The notes below the pieces were generated by a model. The model saw only the letters and a list, made by a program, of their open reading frames with translations. It made no database searches and was not told the origin of the DNA. Shown here in pieces: positions 27,886 to 39,653 of a DNA stretch of 64,000 nt. Every line of letters begins with the position of its first letter. The first letter of the stretch is position 1. Both the position numbers and the translations under genes were made by a program. This stretch comes from Novosphingobium pentaromativorans US6-1 (lineage in GTDB: Bacteria > Pseudomonadota > Alphaproteobacteria > Sphingomonadales > Sphingomonadaceae), in contig NZ_CP009292.1 of NCBI RefSeq assembly GCF_000767465.1, positions 124,001 to 188,000 on the forward strand, given 5' to 3'.

Positions 27886-28670
27886 TCGTGGCCGGCATCT
27901 CGCCCTGGAACTTCCCGGTGGTGCTTTCGATCTGGAAGATCGGCCCTGCGCTGCTGACGGGCAATACCATGGTGCTGAAACCTTTGCCTTTTACGCCGAT
28001 GACGGTCCTGCGGATCGGCGAACTCGTCCGTGACTTTGTTCCCGCAGGCGTGCTCAACGTCATCGCTGGCGGAGATGCCCTTGGCCCGATGATGACTGCT
28101 CATCCAGGCTTCGACAAGGTCAGCTTTACCGGCTCCACTGCGACGGGGAGTAGGGTGATGCAAAGCGCTGCTCCTACTCTGAAACGGCTGACCCTTGAGC
28201 TTGGTGGCAATGACGCCGCCATCGTGCTGCCAGATGTCGATATAGCCGAGACGGCCCAAAAGCTTTTCTGGTCGGCCTTCACCAACAGCGGGCAGGTTTG
28301 CGTTGCCACCAAGCACGCCAAGCACGCTTATGTACACGAGGACATCTACGACCAGTTCCGCGATGCCCTGTCCGAGCTCGTCGCCTCGACACCAATGGGC
28401 GATGGCAGCAAGCAAGGCGTGGCCTTGGGCCCGATCCAGAACAGGCCGCAGTATGACCGGGTGGAGGACCTTGTCCGCGATTTTGAGGTACAAGGCTATC
28501 ATCTTATCCAGGGGACGGCGCCGGATGGTGAAGGCTTTTTCGTGCCTGCCACGCTGGTCGACAATCCGCCGGAGGAAAGCCGGATCGTTCAGGAAGAGCA
28601 GTTTAGCCCTGTCCTGCCGATAATCAAATTCAGCTCGGTCGATAACGTCGTCGAGAAGGTCAATGGCACG
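27886..28670 (+). pseudogene. Aldehyde dehydrogenase fragment truncated at both ends
   Basis: Starts abruptly at VVAGISPWNFPVVLSIW, joined to the IS6 remnant, and loses similarity after PIIKFSSVDNVVEKVNG, so both the N-terminal 130 and C-terminal 80 or so residues are absent. Cofactor loop (SFTGSTATGSRVM), Glu (LTLELGGNDAAIV) and catalytic Cys (NSGQVCVATK) remain. Just after the Cys a 9-bp tandem duplication (28311-28328) replaces the usual KRLYVHE with KHAKHAYVHE. It belongs to the same subfamily as the gene split at 8379-12876. Not expected to be functional. The 65 bp before the atpG end hold nothing recognisable. Confidence 0.85.
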
Positions 28671-28735
28671 GAACGACTCCTGTCCTACACCGAGCCGAAG
28701 ACGTTTCTCAGCGCGACTTGAAGCTTGACTGTTGA

Positions 28736-29602
28736 TTATGGAATGGCCCGCCTCCCACCGGAGGCAAGTTCAATGACTTCTTCGGTAATCTGTTCCTGCC
28801 GCATGAGTCGCGCCCTGGCGGCAAGTTCGTCGCTGCGGCGGGCCACGTTTTCGCGCGCCGCGACCATGGCCTGCATGCGCGCCTCGTTCTCTGCTGCGAA
28901 AGAAAGGACAAGCGCTTCACAGATCTCGGCGAAAACGTATTCGTCGGCCAGCTGCGCAAGCAGCCTTTCCGGTGGCAGCTGAATTATCGGCGGCTGGGCC
29001 CTGGCGAGAGGGGCGAAGCGCGAAAAGTCGAAGGGCAGGAGCGGGCGGACTTGCACCGGGCTCTCGGGCTGCTGCGCGTCGGTCGCGGCGTGAACGAGCA
29101 GCACCTCGCTGACCTCGCCGTTCGCAATACGATCGAACAGGGCATCGGCGATGCGGTTGGCGAGTCCAGCGATCTCCTGCGCATGGGTCGCCATCGGGGC
29201 GGACCAGTTGACGGTAAGCACGCGTTCCGACGCGGCCGAAGCAGCGTGACTGCCGACGAGGAGAAGTTCGCAGCTCGGAGTTCGGCTCGACCTTGTCAGC
29301 GGGGTAAGGGCATCGAGAAGTCGGCCGTTGAAATTGCCGACGAACCCCTGCTCCGCGCCGATTGCCAGAACGATGGATTTCCGGTTCCCGCCTTTAGCGG
29401 CATTGACGGGCGCCTGGGGGACAAGCGCAAGCGCCTGGGCAATCGCCTCGCCTATTGTCCGGGCATAAGTCTGGATACCGGGAAGCCTTGCCTTGGCTTC
29501 GCGCAAGCGAGCCGCGGCAATGGCGCGCACGGCGCCGATGACGGATGAGAGCTGGTGAACGCTTTCGATCCGCGCTTCGACTTCGGCAAGCCGCTCAGCC
29601 AT
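28736..29602 (-). CDS. atpG: N-ATPase gamma subunit
   Basis: Central stalk subunit. The 288-residue protein starts [20 protein letters not shown] at 29602, inside the end of atpA; a longer frame to 29644 lacks family similarity. The N-terminal and C-terminal helices that form the rotating coiled coil are visible ([40 protein letters not shown]), with the glycine-containing nucleotide-like domain between. Last gene of the nine-gene operon, as in described N-ATPase clusters (atpDCQRBEFAG). Confidence 0.88.
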   Translation of the reverse strand: MAERLAEVEARIESVHQLSSVIGAVRAIAAARLREAKARLPGIQTYARTIGEAIAQALALVPQAPVNAAKGGNRKSIVLAIGAEQGFVGNFNGRLLDALTPLTRSSRTPSCELLLVGSHAASAASERVLTVNWSAPMATHAQEIAGLANRIADALFDRIANGEVSEVLLVHAATDAQQPESPVQVRPLLPFDFSRFAPLARAQPPIIQLPPERLLAQLADEYVFAEICEALVLSFAAENEARMQAMVAARENVARRSDELAARARLMRQEQITEEVIELASGGRRAIP

Positions 29603-31151
29603 GGTCCTGTGCCTTGTCGGCCAATGCACCGACGATGTCTGCAAGGCGGGTCAGGTCGGCATCATCGATCTCGGAATTGGCGTTGATCCTGTAGACCAGA
29701 TCGCGGGCGCCGCAGGCCAGTGCGCTATCCACCCGGCTCTGCAAGGCGGGGATCGTCTCGGGCGCCGCTGTATCGAGTTTTCCGGCATTGAGAGCGGCAA
29801 GAAGCGCCACTTGCGCTGCGCCCGACAGGCCCGCGAAGCGGTCCTGCGTGAGAACCGCGCGAATGCGCTCGCCGCGTATGAGAACCGGCTTGAAGCGCTG
29901 GTCCGACATTCCGCCGAAGCGGGTAAACATTTCCAGTTCAAGGAACTGGGCATAGTCGAGCCTGATCCGTCCCGATACCTGCCGCAGCGCGCGGCGCTGT
30001 GCCTTGCCGCCCACGCGGCTGACGCTCAGGCCAACGTCGACGGCGGGGCGCTGATTGGCCGCGAACAGGTTCGTGCTGAGGACGATCTGCCCGTCGGTGA
30101 TCGAAATGAGGTTAGTCGGGATATAGGCTGAAAGATTGCCTGCATCGGTCTCCGCAATCGGCAGGGCCGTGAGCGAGCCGCCGCCAAGCGCAGGCGAGAG
30201 ATGCGCCGCGCGTTCCAGCAGCCGAGCGTGCAGGTAGAAGACGTCGCCGGGATAAGCCTCGCGGCCGGGAGGCTCACGCGTCAGCAGGGCCAGTTCGCGG
30301 TGCGTGGCGGCGTGCTTGGTCAGGTCGTCGATGACGATCAGCGCGTCCTGTCCCCGGTCGCGGAAATATTCGGCCATGGTCATACCGGCGAAGGGCGCGA
30401 TCCACTGCATGCCGGGACTGGCCGCGGCAGAGGCGAGCACGAAGATGCAGCTTTCCGGCGCGCCGTGGGCTTTCACCGCCTCGATCACCCGCTCGATCGC
30501 CGTCGCGCGCTGGCCGACCGCGACATAGACGCACACCACGCCGGAATTCTTCTGGTTGACGATGGCGTCGACGGCGATGGAGGTTTTTCCCGTCGCCCGG
30601 TCGCCGATGATCAATTCGCGCTGCCCGCGGCCCAATGCGAAGAGGGAGTCGACCACCAGGACGCCGGTCTCGACGGGCTGCGACACAAGGTCGCGCTCGA
30701 TGATCGCCGGGGCCGGGCGCTCGACCGGCCAATGATCGGCCGGGGCGATGGCATCGCCTTCGTCCAGCGGGCGGCCGAGCGGGTCGACGATCCGGCCAAG
30801 CAGATCCGGCCCCACCGGCACCCGGACGACATCGCCCGTTCCCGACACGCGCGTGCCTGCCTCTATGCCTGTCAGGTCGTCGAACAGGACGGCGCTGATC
30901 GCGTCTTCGTCGAGGGCAAGGGCGAGCCCGGTCTGCCCGCCCTCGAAATGAAGCAGTTCGTTGAGGCGGACTTCAGGCAGGCCCTGGATCCGGGCAATGC
31001 CGTCGGCGACATGGGTGACCCGGCCGAAGGTTTCGGCCTTTGCAGACAAGGCAATCCCGGCAAGCCGTTCGCGCTGGCGCGCCAGCCAGTCGTGCGCAAG
31101 CGGATCGTCGGCTGCCGCGCCGCCGGGTTGGGATGGCTTAGTGCCGGTCAT
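29595..31151 (-). CDS. atpA: N-ATPase alpha subunit
   Basis: Non-catalytic nucleotide-binding subunit of the F1-like head. The protein of about 518 residues has the P-loop [20 protein letters not shown], the signature [19 protein letters not shown] and [17 protein letters not shown]. The start at 31151 is preferred over 31175 and 31157 because it leaves a modest 14-bp overlap with atpF. Sequence is clearly divergent from the ordinary housekeeping AtpA, as expected of the laterally transferred N-type. Its N-terminal region is short and carries no separate delta-binding gene partner in this operon. Confidence 0.93.
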   Translation of the reverse strand: MTGTKPSQPGGAAADDPLAHDWLARQRERLAGIALSAKAETFGRVTHVADGIARIQGLPEVRLNELLHFEGGQTGLALALDEDAISAVLFDDLTGIEAGTRVSGTGDVVRVPVGPDLLGRIVDPLGRPLDEGDAIAPADHWPVERPAPAIIERDLVSQPVETGVLVVDSLFALGRGQRELIIGDRATGKTSIAVDAIVNQKNSGVVCVYVAVGQRATAIERVIEAVKAHGAPESCIFVLASAAASPGMQWIAPFAGMTMAEYFRDRGQDALIVIDDLTKHAATHRELALLTREPPGREAYPGDVFYLHARLLERAAHLSPALGGGSLTALPIAETDAGNLSAYIPTNLISITDGQIVLSTNLFAANQRPAVDVGLSVSRVGGKAQRRALRQVSGRIRLDYAQFLELEMFTRFGGMSDQRFKPVLIRGERIRAVLTQDRFAGLSGAAQVALLAALNAGKLDTAAPETIPALQSRVDSALACGARDLVYRINANSEIDDADLTRLADIVGALADKAQDHG

Positions 31152-31881
31152 GGTCATCCAGTCCGTCCAGCACATGGCTCAGGTCTGACCGCAGCGAATT
31201 CTCGATAGCGGCCATGTCCGTTTCCAGGGCAAGGCCGCCAATAAGTTCGGGGTCCACCACCGTGTCGAATTCGACCTCCCGGCCCAATGCGCGCGTTAGG
31301 GCCGCGAGCAGCGCTTCGCGGTCGTCCGGCGAAGGCGTGCGCGAGAGGCTGACGGTGAGCGGCTTGCCTTGCAGCCCGATCCGCTCGCGCACTTCGGCGG
31401 GCAGCGAGGCGAGGGCATTTTCGAAGCCGCCGAGAAACCCGGTGAGGGGGATCTGCTTTGCCGGGCCTTGCAGCAGCCTTGCGGCGATTTCCGTCGCCAG
31501 CCGGCTGGCATCGTGTTCTACCTGCTCGGCTGCTTGCGCGCGCAAGTGCGTGCTCGCGTTCTTCGCGTCCTCTTCGATGCGGTGGGCTTCCTTGCGGGCG
31601 GCCTCGACAATTGCGGTGCGAGTGGCCTCCGCCTCGGCCTGTGCTTCCTTGATCAGTTGCCGCTTCTGGCTTTCCAGCGCGCCGCGCTCGCGCTGCGTCC
31701 CGGCAAGGGCCTCTGCCGCCTTCGCACGTTCTGCTTCGGCGTCGCCTAGCAGCTTTGCCGCCGCTTGCTGGCGCTGGGCTACAATGCGCGCCATCGGCTG
31801 GAACAGGAAGCGTCCCAGCAGCCACAGGAGCACCAGCAGATTGACGGTCTGCAGGCCCAGTGTCCACCAGTCGAGGTGCAT
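31138..31881 (-). CDS. atpF: N-ATPase b subunit with a delta-like C-terminal domain
   Basis: A 247-residue stator subunit, much longer than the ordinary b subunit of about 160 residues. It has one N-terminal membrane helix ([20 protein letters not shown]), a long charged coiled coil rich in Ala/Glu/Arg (about 40-150), and an extra C-terminal domain ([40 protein letters not shown]) that resembles the C-terminus of the delta subunit (LGREVE..VDP.LIGGL). The operon has no separate atpH. This b-delta fusion is characteristic of N-ATPases. Confidence 0.9.
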   Translation of the reverse strand: MHLDWWTLGLQTVNLLVLLWLLGRFLFQPMARIVAQRQQAAAKLLGDAEAERAKAAEALAGTQRERGALESQKRQLIKEAQAEAEATRTAIVEAARKEAHRIEEDAKNASTHLRAQAAEQVEHDASRLATEIAARLLQGPAKQIPLTGFLGGFENALASLPAEVRERIGLQGKPLTVSLSRTPSPDDREALLAALTRALGREVEFDTVVDPELIGGLALETDMAAIENSLRSDLSHVLDGLDDHDRH

Positions 31882-31885
31882 CAGT

Positions 31886-32128
31886 TCACTTCACGAAGGG
31901 ATTGGCGAAGAGCACGAGCAAGGCGACCACGAGACAATAGATCGCCATCGTCTCGATCATGGCGAGGCCGACGAAAAGCGTGCGGGAAATGGTGCCCGCT
32001 GCATCGGGCTGGCGCGCTATGGCATCCATGGCCGCTGCGACCGCGCGGCCCTCGCCAAGCCCCGGGCCAATCGCTCCGAACGATACGGCGATGGTGGCTG
32101 AAAGGATGCTGATTTCCTCAATCGTCAT
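31886..32128 (-). CDS. atpE: N-ATPase c subunit (rotor ring)
   Basis: An 80-residue helical hairpin. Helix 1 [20 protein letters not shown] is followed by EGRA, the polar loop is ARQPDAAG, and helix 2 has the ion-binding segment [11 protein letters not shown]. Counting from the upstream ATG at 32134, acidic residues sit at 28 and 61: Glu61 is the universal carboxylate, and Glu28 takes the place of the Gln of Ilyobacter-type Na+ rings, making a two-carboxylate site. The start at 32128 is set by GGGAG. Overlaps the end of atpB. Confidence 0.92.
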   Translation of the reverse strand: MTIEEISILSATIAVSFGAIGPGLGEGRAVAAAMDAIARQPDAAGTISRTLFVGLAMIETMAIYCLVVALLVLFANPFVK

Positions 32129-32828
32129 GCACATCTCCCTGGCTGGTCGTTGGATTTCTGGATGGGGTGCCCTCGCTGATCGCGGCGCCGATGAAGACTG
32201 CGGCGAGAATGGCGAAGATGTAGGCCTGCACGGCGCCCGTCAGCAGATCGAGCGCCATGAGCGGGATAGGCGCGAAGAGGCCGGCAAGCGAAAGGATGAT
32301 GCCGATCACGAAGACCCCGCTCATGACATTGCCGAAAAGGCGGATGATCAGGGAAAACGTGCGCGTCAGTTGCTCTATGATGTTGAGCGGTATCATGATC
32401 CAGCTGGGCTGCGCGAACGTCCTGAGATAGCCGCCTGGGCCGTTGACCCGCACGCCGTGAAAGAGCGTGGCGGCCAGCACGATCAGTGCCAGCGCGGCGT
32501 CGGTCTCCAGATGGGCTGTCGCCGGTTCGACGCCGGGGAGCAGGCCGGACCAGTTGGCAATCAGGATGAACAGTGCGATCGTGCCGATCAGGGCGCGGTA
32601 GGGCGCCGGATCGGACTGCATGACTTCGCGAACCTGATGGTCGATGGCACCGGTTACCAGTTCTGCGGCCGCCTGTACCTTTCCGGGGCGCAGTGCAAGG
32701 CGGCGGGTCAGCAGGATCGAGCCGAGCGTCATGACCGCCATGATCGCCCAGGTCGCGATGACCGGCTGGGTGATCGGCACGGGCCCGATGTGGAAGACCG
32801 GCTCGATGGCAAGCGGAGAGGCGTTCAC
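32118..32828 (-). CDS. atpB: N-ATPase a subunit
   Basis: A 236-residue membrane stator subunit forming the ion half-channels beside the c ring. The essential Arg is in the conserved helix [20 protein letters not shown], followed by [13 protein letters not shown] and, near the end, [17 protein letters not shown]. Five to six hydrophobic segments are apparent. The start at 32828 overlaps the atpR stop by 4 bp and its own stop overlaps atpE, so the membrane genes are tightly coupled. Confidence 0.93.
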   Translation of the reverse strand: MNASPLAIEPVFHIGPVPITQPVIATWAIMAVMTLGSILLTRRLALRPGKVQAAAELVTGAIDHQVREVMQSDPAPYRALIGTIALFILIANWSGLLPGVEPATAHLETDAALALIVLAATLFHGVRVNGPGGYLRTFAQPSWIMIPLNIIEQLTRTFSLIIRLFGNVMSGVFVIGIILSLAGLFAPIPLMALDLLTGAVQAYIFAILAAVFIGAAISEGTPSRNPTTSQGDVHDD

Positions 32829-33109
32829 GGCGTTTCCTCCTTGCCAACCCTTCGCATGACCAACCTGCGTCCGACGAGAACTCCGGCCGCGCCGCCCAGC
32901 AGGCAGCCCGCGCCGACCCGCGCCATGACGTAGAGCGCGGCGGCCAGCACGGTCATCCGGGCAAGCTGGAGCAGGGCGGCGCGCATGGCCCTGCCTTGCA
33001 GGTAATCGCCGCTGACCTGCAGCAGCGAGCGGAAATGGATCAGGCCGAGCAGCAATCCCACTGCGAAACCGGCCAGAGCCTCAAGAGCGATCGGGGCCAG
33101 CTGCATCAT
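32825..33109 (-). CDS. atpR: N-ATPase-associated membrane protein AtpR
   Basis: A 94-residue small membrane protein with three predicted hydrophobic helices (PIALEALAGFAVGLLLGLIH, MTVLAAALYVMARVGAG, LLGGAAGVLVGRRLVMRRV). Its place between atpQ and atpB identifies it as AtpR, a component peculiar to N-ATPase operons. A role in ring assembly or in supplying ions has been suggested for it, not proven. It starts with two consecutive ATGs overlapping the atpQ stop and ends inside the atpB start. Confidence 0.85.
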   Translation of the reverse strand: MMQLAPIALEALAGFAVGLLLGLIHFRSLLQVSGDYLQGRAMRAALLQLARMTVLAAALYVMARVGAGCLLGGAAGVLVGRRLVMRRVGKEETP

Positions 33110-33389
33110 CCGATGCGTCCATGCATCCAGCGCCAGGCAGACCAGAAGCCAAGGGCCGCGCCCAGCATCAGGAAAGCGGCGGAAAAGACGATCCCGGTGG
33201 CCAGGTGCCGGTCGATCCAGCGGCCGACGAACAGGGCGAAAAGCATGGGCAAGACGATCATCCAGCCCAGCACGCCAATCTGGCCCAGTCGCGCGCCGAG
33301 CGAGGGTTCGGGCACATCCTTGCCAAGGCGGGCGCGTCGTTCCTCGTTGCGCGCGGCTTCGGCCAGGCGGTCGTCGGGCGGGTCCGCGG

Positions 33390-33393
<4 letters not shown>
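33106..33393 (-). CDS. atpQ: N-ATPase-associated AtpI-like protein AtpQ
   Basis: A 95-residue AtpI/AtpZ-type protein: a charged N-terminus (RLAEAARNEERRARLGKDVP) and two membrane helices (LGWMIVLPMLFALFVGRWID and IVFSAAFLMLGAALGFWSAW), with the basic residues between them typical of AtpI. AtpI-type proteins help assemble the c ring or transport divalent cations. Overlaps atpC and atpR by 4 and 4 bp. The position in the order D-C-Q-R-B is that of N-ATPase clusters. Confidence 0.87.
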
Positions 33394-35499
<2,106 letters not shown>

Positions 35500-37128
35500 A
35501 TGGCCGACGAAGACACGCTATCGCTCCGTTTCCATGGTGCAGCCGGGACCGTCACCGGATCGTGCATGGAATTCCAGCTTGGCGGACGGCACTTGCTGGT
35601 CGACTGCGGCATGTTTCAGGGCTCGCGCAGTCTCGAAGCGCTCAACCACGGGTCCTTCGATTTCGACATCGACAAGATCGATGCCGTGGTCCTCACTCAT
35701 GCGCATATCGATCACTGCGGGTTGCTGCCCAAGCTTGTCGCACAGGGCTGGAAGGGAAAGATCTGGTGTACTCAGGCAACCTCCGATCTGCTGGAATACA
35801 TGCTGGGCGATGCCGGGCGCATCCAGGAAAGCGAGGCGGAGAGGCATAACCGCAGGCGCGACCGGGCGGGCGAGGAGCGCTTCGTGCCGATCTATACCGC
35901 GGAAGATGCCCTGAAGGCCTGGCGCATGTCAGAGCCGGTCGAGCGCGAAGAGTGGTTCGAGCCGGTGCCCGGATTTCGTGCCCGCCTCTGGAATGCCGGC
36001 CATATCCTTGGTTCTGCTTCGGTCGAACTGATGGTCGGCGGCGTACACATTCTGTGTTCGGGAGATCTCGGCCCCGAGCACAAGGCCTTCCATCCCGATC
36101 CGGAAGCGCCGGCGCAGCTCGACTACGTCATTTGCGAATCCACTTACGGCGACCGCGCGCGCCAGAAGCTGACAATGGCGCAGCGCCGCAGCCAGCTCGA
36201 GCGCGAGATCAAGGACGCCATTGCACGCGGCGGCAACCTCGTGATCCCGACTTTCGCGCTGGAACGCACGCAGGAACTGCTGCTCGACATAGCGCGTCTT
36301 GCCGATGCCAACCGCATTCCCAATGTGCCGGTCTTCGTCGATTCGCCGCTGGCAAGCCGGGCGACGAAGGTCTTTGCAGCCCATGCCGATGAACTGGAAG
36401 ACATCTGCGGCGACGACATCTTCCATCATCCCGCAATCCACTACGTCGAGGACGTGAAGGAATCGATGCGGATCAACACGCTGTCGGGGGCGATCATCAT
36501 GGCCGCCTCGGGCATGTGCGAGGCAGGCCGCATCCGCCATCATCTCAAGCACAACCTGCACAGGCGCGAATCGACGGTCCTGTTCGTGGGCTTCCAGGCG
36601 CAGGGCACGTTGGGCCGTGTCATCCTGGAAGGGGCGAAGCGGGTGCGCATTTCGGGTGAGGACATCAATGTGCGTGCGCAGATCAGGCGCATCGATTCCT
36701 ATTCTGCCCATGCCGACCGCGACGAGCTGCTGGCCTGGATCGCGGCGCGGCGGCCCATAGCCGGCAGCCTGTTCCTGAGCCATGGCGAGAGCGAGGCGAT
36801 CGCGTCGCTCAAGGCGCAGGTGGAAAAGGACGACCCGAAGCTGCGCGTGATCAAGCCGCAGATTGGCGAGGTCTATGCGCTGGGCGCAGGCGAACCGGCG
36901 CGGCGTACGCAGACCGGCCGGCTCGATCTGGAGCAGATGGCCGGCACCGACTGGCAGAACGAATACGCGGACTTCGTCTCGAACCTCAAGGCGCACCTGG
37001 GCAAGATCCGCGACGAAAAGGCGCGCAAGCAGGCGCTCGGCGACATGCGCCGTGTTCTCGACAGTTACAACGAGGCGCGCGAACGGCAAAAGCGCCGCCA
37101 CGCGCCGGGCGATAACGATCAGGTCTGA
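35500..37128 (+). CDS. Metallo-beta-lactamase/beta-CASP-fold nuclease (CPSF-like)
   Basis: A 542-residue MBL-fold protein with all landmarks of the RNA-processing branch: HGAAGTVTGSCM, the zinc motif LTHAHIDHCGLLPKL, AGHILGSASVEL, GDLGPEHKAFHPD, then the beta-CASP domain (PTFALERTQELLLDIARLAD, VFVDSPLASRATKVF, IIMAASGMCEAGRIRHHLKH) and the RMMBL tail (SYSAHADRDELLAWI). Members cleave or trim RNA. A C-terminal 80-residue charged extension follows. It is divergent from the N-ATPase operon and converges, with a 10-bp overlap, on the PRPP-synthetase-like gene. Confidence 0.9.
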   Translation: MADEDTLSLRFHGAAGTVTGSCMEFQLGGRHLLVDCGMFQGSRSLEALNHGSFDFDIDKIDAVVLTHAHIDHCGLLPKLVAQGWKGKIWCTQATSDLLEYMLGDAGRIQESEAERHNRRRDRAGEERFVPIYTAEDALKAWRMSEPVEREEWFEPVPGFRARLWNAGHILGSASVELMVGGVHILCSGDLGPEHKAFHPDPEAPAQLDYVICESTYGDRARQKLTMAQRRSQLEREIKDAIARGGNLVIPTFALERTQELLLDIARLADANRIPNVPVFVDSPLASRATKVFAAHADELEDICGDDIFHHPAIHYVEDVKESMRINTLSGAIIMAASGMCEAGRIRHHLKHNLHRRESTVLFVGFQAQGTLGRVILEGAKRVRISGEDINVRAQIRRIDSYSAHADRDELLAWIAARRPIAGSLFLSHGESEAIASLKAQVEKDDPKLRVIKPQIGEVYALGAGEPARRTQTGRLDLEQMAGTDWQNEYADFVSNLKAHLGKIRDEKARKQALGDMRRVLDSYNEARERQKRRHAPGDNDQV

Positions 37129-38009
37129 AGCAGGCCCGAGGACTTGAGGGCATCGGCGAGGAGCGGTGCCAGCGTCGGTCCGCAAGTCGGGCCGGGAATG
37201 CTGTCGGTCGAGACGATGCGCGCGATCCCGCTGGCTGTCATGCGGGCAAGGTCTTCGCTACTGGCGAGGCAATGCGTTGCCAGCGCCTCGATGCGCTGCG
37301 CACCGGCTTTGCGTAGGGCACCTGCTGCGGCGATCAGCGTCTCACCGCTGGAAATGACGTCGTCCACCAGGATCGCTCTGCGCCCTCTCGCCTTCTCGAT
37401 CCCGGCAATGGAAAGCGCGACCTTGCGATCGCCGAAGCGCTCCTTGCTGCCGAGCAGCGTGTCGAGGCCGAGCGGCCGGGCGATGCTCTCGATCCACTGA
37501 CGCGATTCGCTGTCGGGTCCGACGATGACCGGGTCTTGCCCGGCCTCTATCGCGCTGGCCAGAACCGGGGCGGCCGAGAGGGCTATCGCGGGAATGCCCG
37601 GCACGGCTTGGGCCAGGGTGGCCACGCGGTGAAGGTGCGGGTCGACGGTGACGATGCCGTCGAAATGCGCGGCGATGAGCTGCCCGATGACGCGCTGGCT
37701 TACCGCTTCGCCCGGTTTGAAGGCCATGTCCTGGCGCATGTAGGCGAGATAGGGCGCGACCAGTACCACGCGCCGCGCGCCGCCGTCGCGCGCTGCCGAT
37801 GCGGCAAGGATCAGTTCGATGAGCTTGGCGTTGGGGTCGTTCAGCGAGCGGTGAAGAATGACCGTCGGCGCGCTTCGCGGCACCTGCACGAGGCTTTCGA
37901 GGTCCGGGAAGCGGTGCACACCGACCTTGTCGCAAGGCAGTCCCAACTGCGCCGCCAGTGCTTGCGCGCTGGACAGGGAATGCGCAAAACCGAGGACGAG
38001 GGCGTTCAA
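37119..38009 (-). CDS. Ribose-phosphate pyrophosphokinase-like protein
   Basis: A 296-residue member of the PRPP synthetase family, shorter than the usual 310-320. Recognisable are VHRFPDLESLVQ, LHRSLNDPNAKLIELILAAS, the metal/ribose segment VTVDPHLHRVATL and the PRPP loop AILVDDVISSGETLIAAAGA. The normal S-P-D-x-G-G flag segment reads VGPDSESRQWIE, so part of the active site is altered. Its start overlaps the end of the thymidine/AMP phosphorylase gene by 4 bp, so the two form an operon and may act on the same ribose phosphate. Substrate preference is uncertain. Confidence 0.85.
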   Translation of the reverse strand: MNALVLGFAHSLSSAQALAAQLGLPCDKVGVHRFPDLESLVQVPRSAPTVILHRSLNDPNAKLIELILAASAARDGGARRVVLVAPYLAYMRQDMAFKPGEAVSQRVIGQLIAAHFDGIVTVDPHLHRVATLAQAVPGIPAIALSAAPVLASAIEAGQDPVIVGPDSESRQWIESIARPLGLDTLLGSKERFGDRKVALSIAGIEKARGRRAILVDDVISSGETLIAAAGALRKAGAQRIEALATHCLASSEDLARMTASGIARIVSTDSIPGPTCGPTLAPLLADALKSSGLLQT

Positions 38010-39496
38010 CGCAGGACCTCGTAGCCGCTGTCCTCGCCAGCCAGATCGCGGGCAAAGCCCAGGCCCGTCTCGGACTGGGCGTGGATACGATAGAGCGCCT
38101 CTCCCTTGCGGACCTGTTCGCCGACCTTGTGCAGCAGGTCGATGCCTGCACCCTTGTCCATCGGCGCTCCGGCAAGGCGGGCGATGCGGGCGATCACGTG
38201 GCAGTCGATCATGCTGATGCGGCCGTCGAGCGGCGCGCAGACTTCATGTGTGAATTCGCCCGGCGTGAATTTTTCGGACTGGCGGCCCTGTGCATCGATC
38301 AGCCGTTCCATGGCCTCCAGGGCGGCGCCTGACGCCAGCATTTCCATCGCCCGGGCAAAGCCCCTTCCGCCCTTGAGTTCGGGATCGAAATCAAGAATGT
38401 GCCCGGCCAGCAGCAGCGCCCGGTCGCGCAGGTCCTCGGGCGCGTCGGCGTCGTTGCGCAGTACCGCCATGACATCGCGTGCCTCCAGCACCGGCCCGAT
38501 GCCGCGCCCGATCGGTTGGGAGCCGTCGGTGACGACGACGTTGATCTCTATGCCCAGCTTGCCTGCAACATATTCGAACAGCTTGCGCAGGCGTACGGCT
38601 TCGCTTTGCGAGCGGACCTTGGCGGTCGGCCCTACTGGAATGTCGAGCACGAGATGGGTCGATCCGGCCGCCAGCTTCTTGGACAGGATCGAGGCGACCA
38701 TCTGTTCGAAGGTATCGATGCGCAGCGGACGCTCGACGGAGATCAGGATGTCGTCGGCGGGAGAAAGGTTGACCTGCCCTCCCCAGGCCAGGACGGCATG
38801 TTCCTTCGACACGATCGCCTGCATGTCCCTGGCGCACAGATTGACATTGGCGAGCACTTCCATCGTGTCGGCGGTACCCGAGGGCGAGGTGATCGCGCGC
38901 GAAGATGTTTTGGGCATGATCAGGCCGTGCGCGGCCACGATCGGCACGACGATCATCGAAGTGCGGTTGCCGGGAATGCCGCCGATACAATGCTTGTCGA
39001 CCACCAGCTGCGATTTCCAGTCGAGCTTCTCGCCCACGTCGGCCATGGCGCGCGTGATCGACAGCGTTTCCTGCGTGCTCATGAAGCCGGCGCAGGCCAC
39101 GAGGTAGGCGCCGATTTCCATGGGCGAATAGCGATGGGCGGCGATGTCGCGCACGATGGCAACGATTTCGCTGTCTTCCAGTGTATCCCCGTCGATCTTG
39201 CGGCGCACGAATTCGAGGCTGACCGGCGGGCGGGCCTGTTCGATCACGACTTCGGCGCCTTCGGGCAGGCCGAGCCGGCGGAAGGCCTGTTCGCCCAGTC
39301 CGATCTCGCCTGCCGCAAGCCACTCGCTTTCGTCCACGAGCGCGAGCGTGGCGAGAATCTCGGAGGTTTCGCTGCCGATCCGGATCTTGCGCAGCGCCTG
39401 GAACTGCTCGGCCGAGTAGCCATTGCCGTGTCGCAGCAGGAATGCGGTGTTTTCGGGATGAGTGTCGATGGCGAGGCGTTTTATCTTGAGCATCAA
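38006..39496 (-). CDS. Thymidine/AMP phosphorylase family protein
   Basis: A 496-residue pyrimidine-nucleoside-phosphorylase superfamily enzyme with an N-terminal 90-residue swivel-like domain (about 1-90), absent from E. coli DeoA and present in archaeal AMP phosphorylase. Phosphate and substrate motifs are visible: DKHCIGGIPGNRTSMIVVPI, KTSSRAITSPSGTADTMEVL, AWGGQVNLSPADD and GRGIGPVLEARDV. It would release a base from a nucleoside or nucleoside monophosphate. With AMP as substrate the product would be ribose-1,5-bisphosphate. It is co-transcribed with the PRPP-synthetase-like gene. Confidence 0.85.
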   Translation of the reverse strand: MMLKIKRLAIDTHPENTAFLLRHGNGYSAEQFQALRKIRIGSETSEILATLALVDESEWLAAGEIGLGEQAFRRLGLPEGAEVVIEQARPPVSLEFVRRKIDGDTLEDSEIVAIVRDIAAHRYSPMEIGAYLVACAGFMSTQETLSITRAMADVGEKLDWKSQLVVDKHCIGGIPGNRTSMIVVPIVAAHGLIMPKTSSRAITSPSGTADTMEVLANVNLCARDMQAIVSKEHAVLAWGGQVNLSPADDILISVERPLRIDTFEQMVASILSKKLAAGSTHLVLDIPVGPTAKVRSQSEAVRLRKLFEYVAGKLGIEINVVVTDGSQPIGRGIGPVLEARDVMAVLRNDADAPEDLRDRALLLAGHILDFDPELKGGRGFARAMEMLASGAALEAMERLIDAQGRQSEKFTPGEFTHEVCAPLDGRISMIDCHVIARIARLAGAPMDKGAGIDLLHKVGEQVRKGEALYRIHAQSETGLGFARDLAGEDSGYEVLR

Positions 39497-39653
39497 CGAC
39501 GACCTTGCATTGCCTTGGCTCCTTGTAACCCCGCCATGCGCCTATTGCACAGGCGCCCGCGCTGTTTCTTGACCCTCGTCAATGCGATGAAAATCGAAGC
39601 TGGCCAAGAGAACAACAGGATCGGCCAAGGATGATGCAGCGGTGAAACGAAGC

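Noticed and set aside
27886..28670. A working aldehyde dehydrogenase
   Set aside because: Both ends are missing and the region after the catalytic Cys is altered by a duplication.
38399..39634. A 411-codon plus-strand frame
   Set aside because: Antisense to the thymidine/AMP phosphorylase, and rich in His, Asp and Arg as expected for such shadows.
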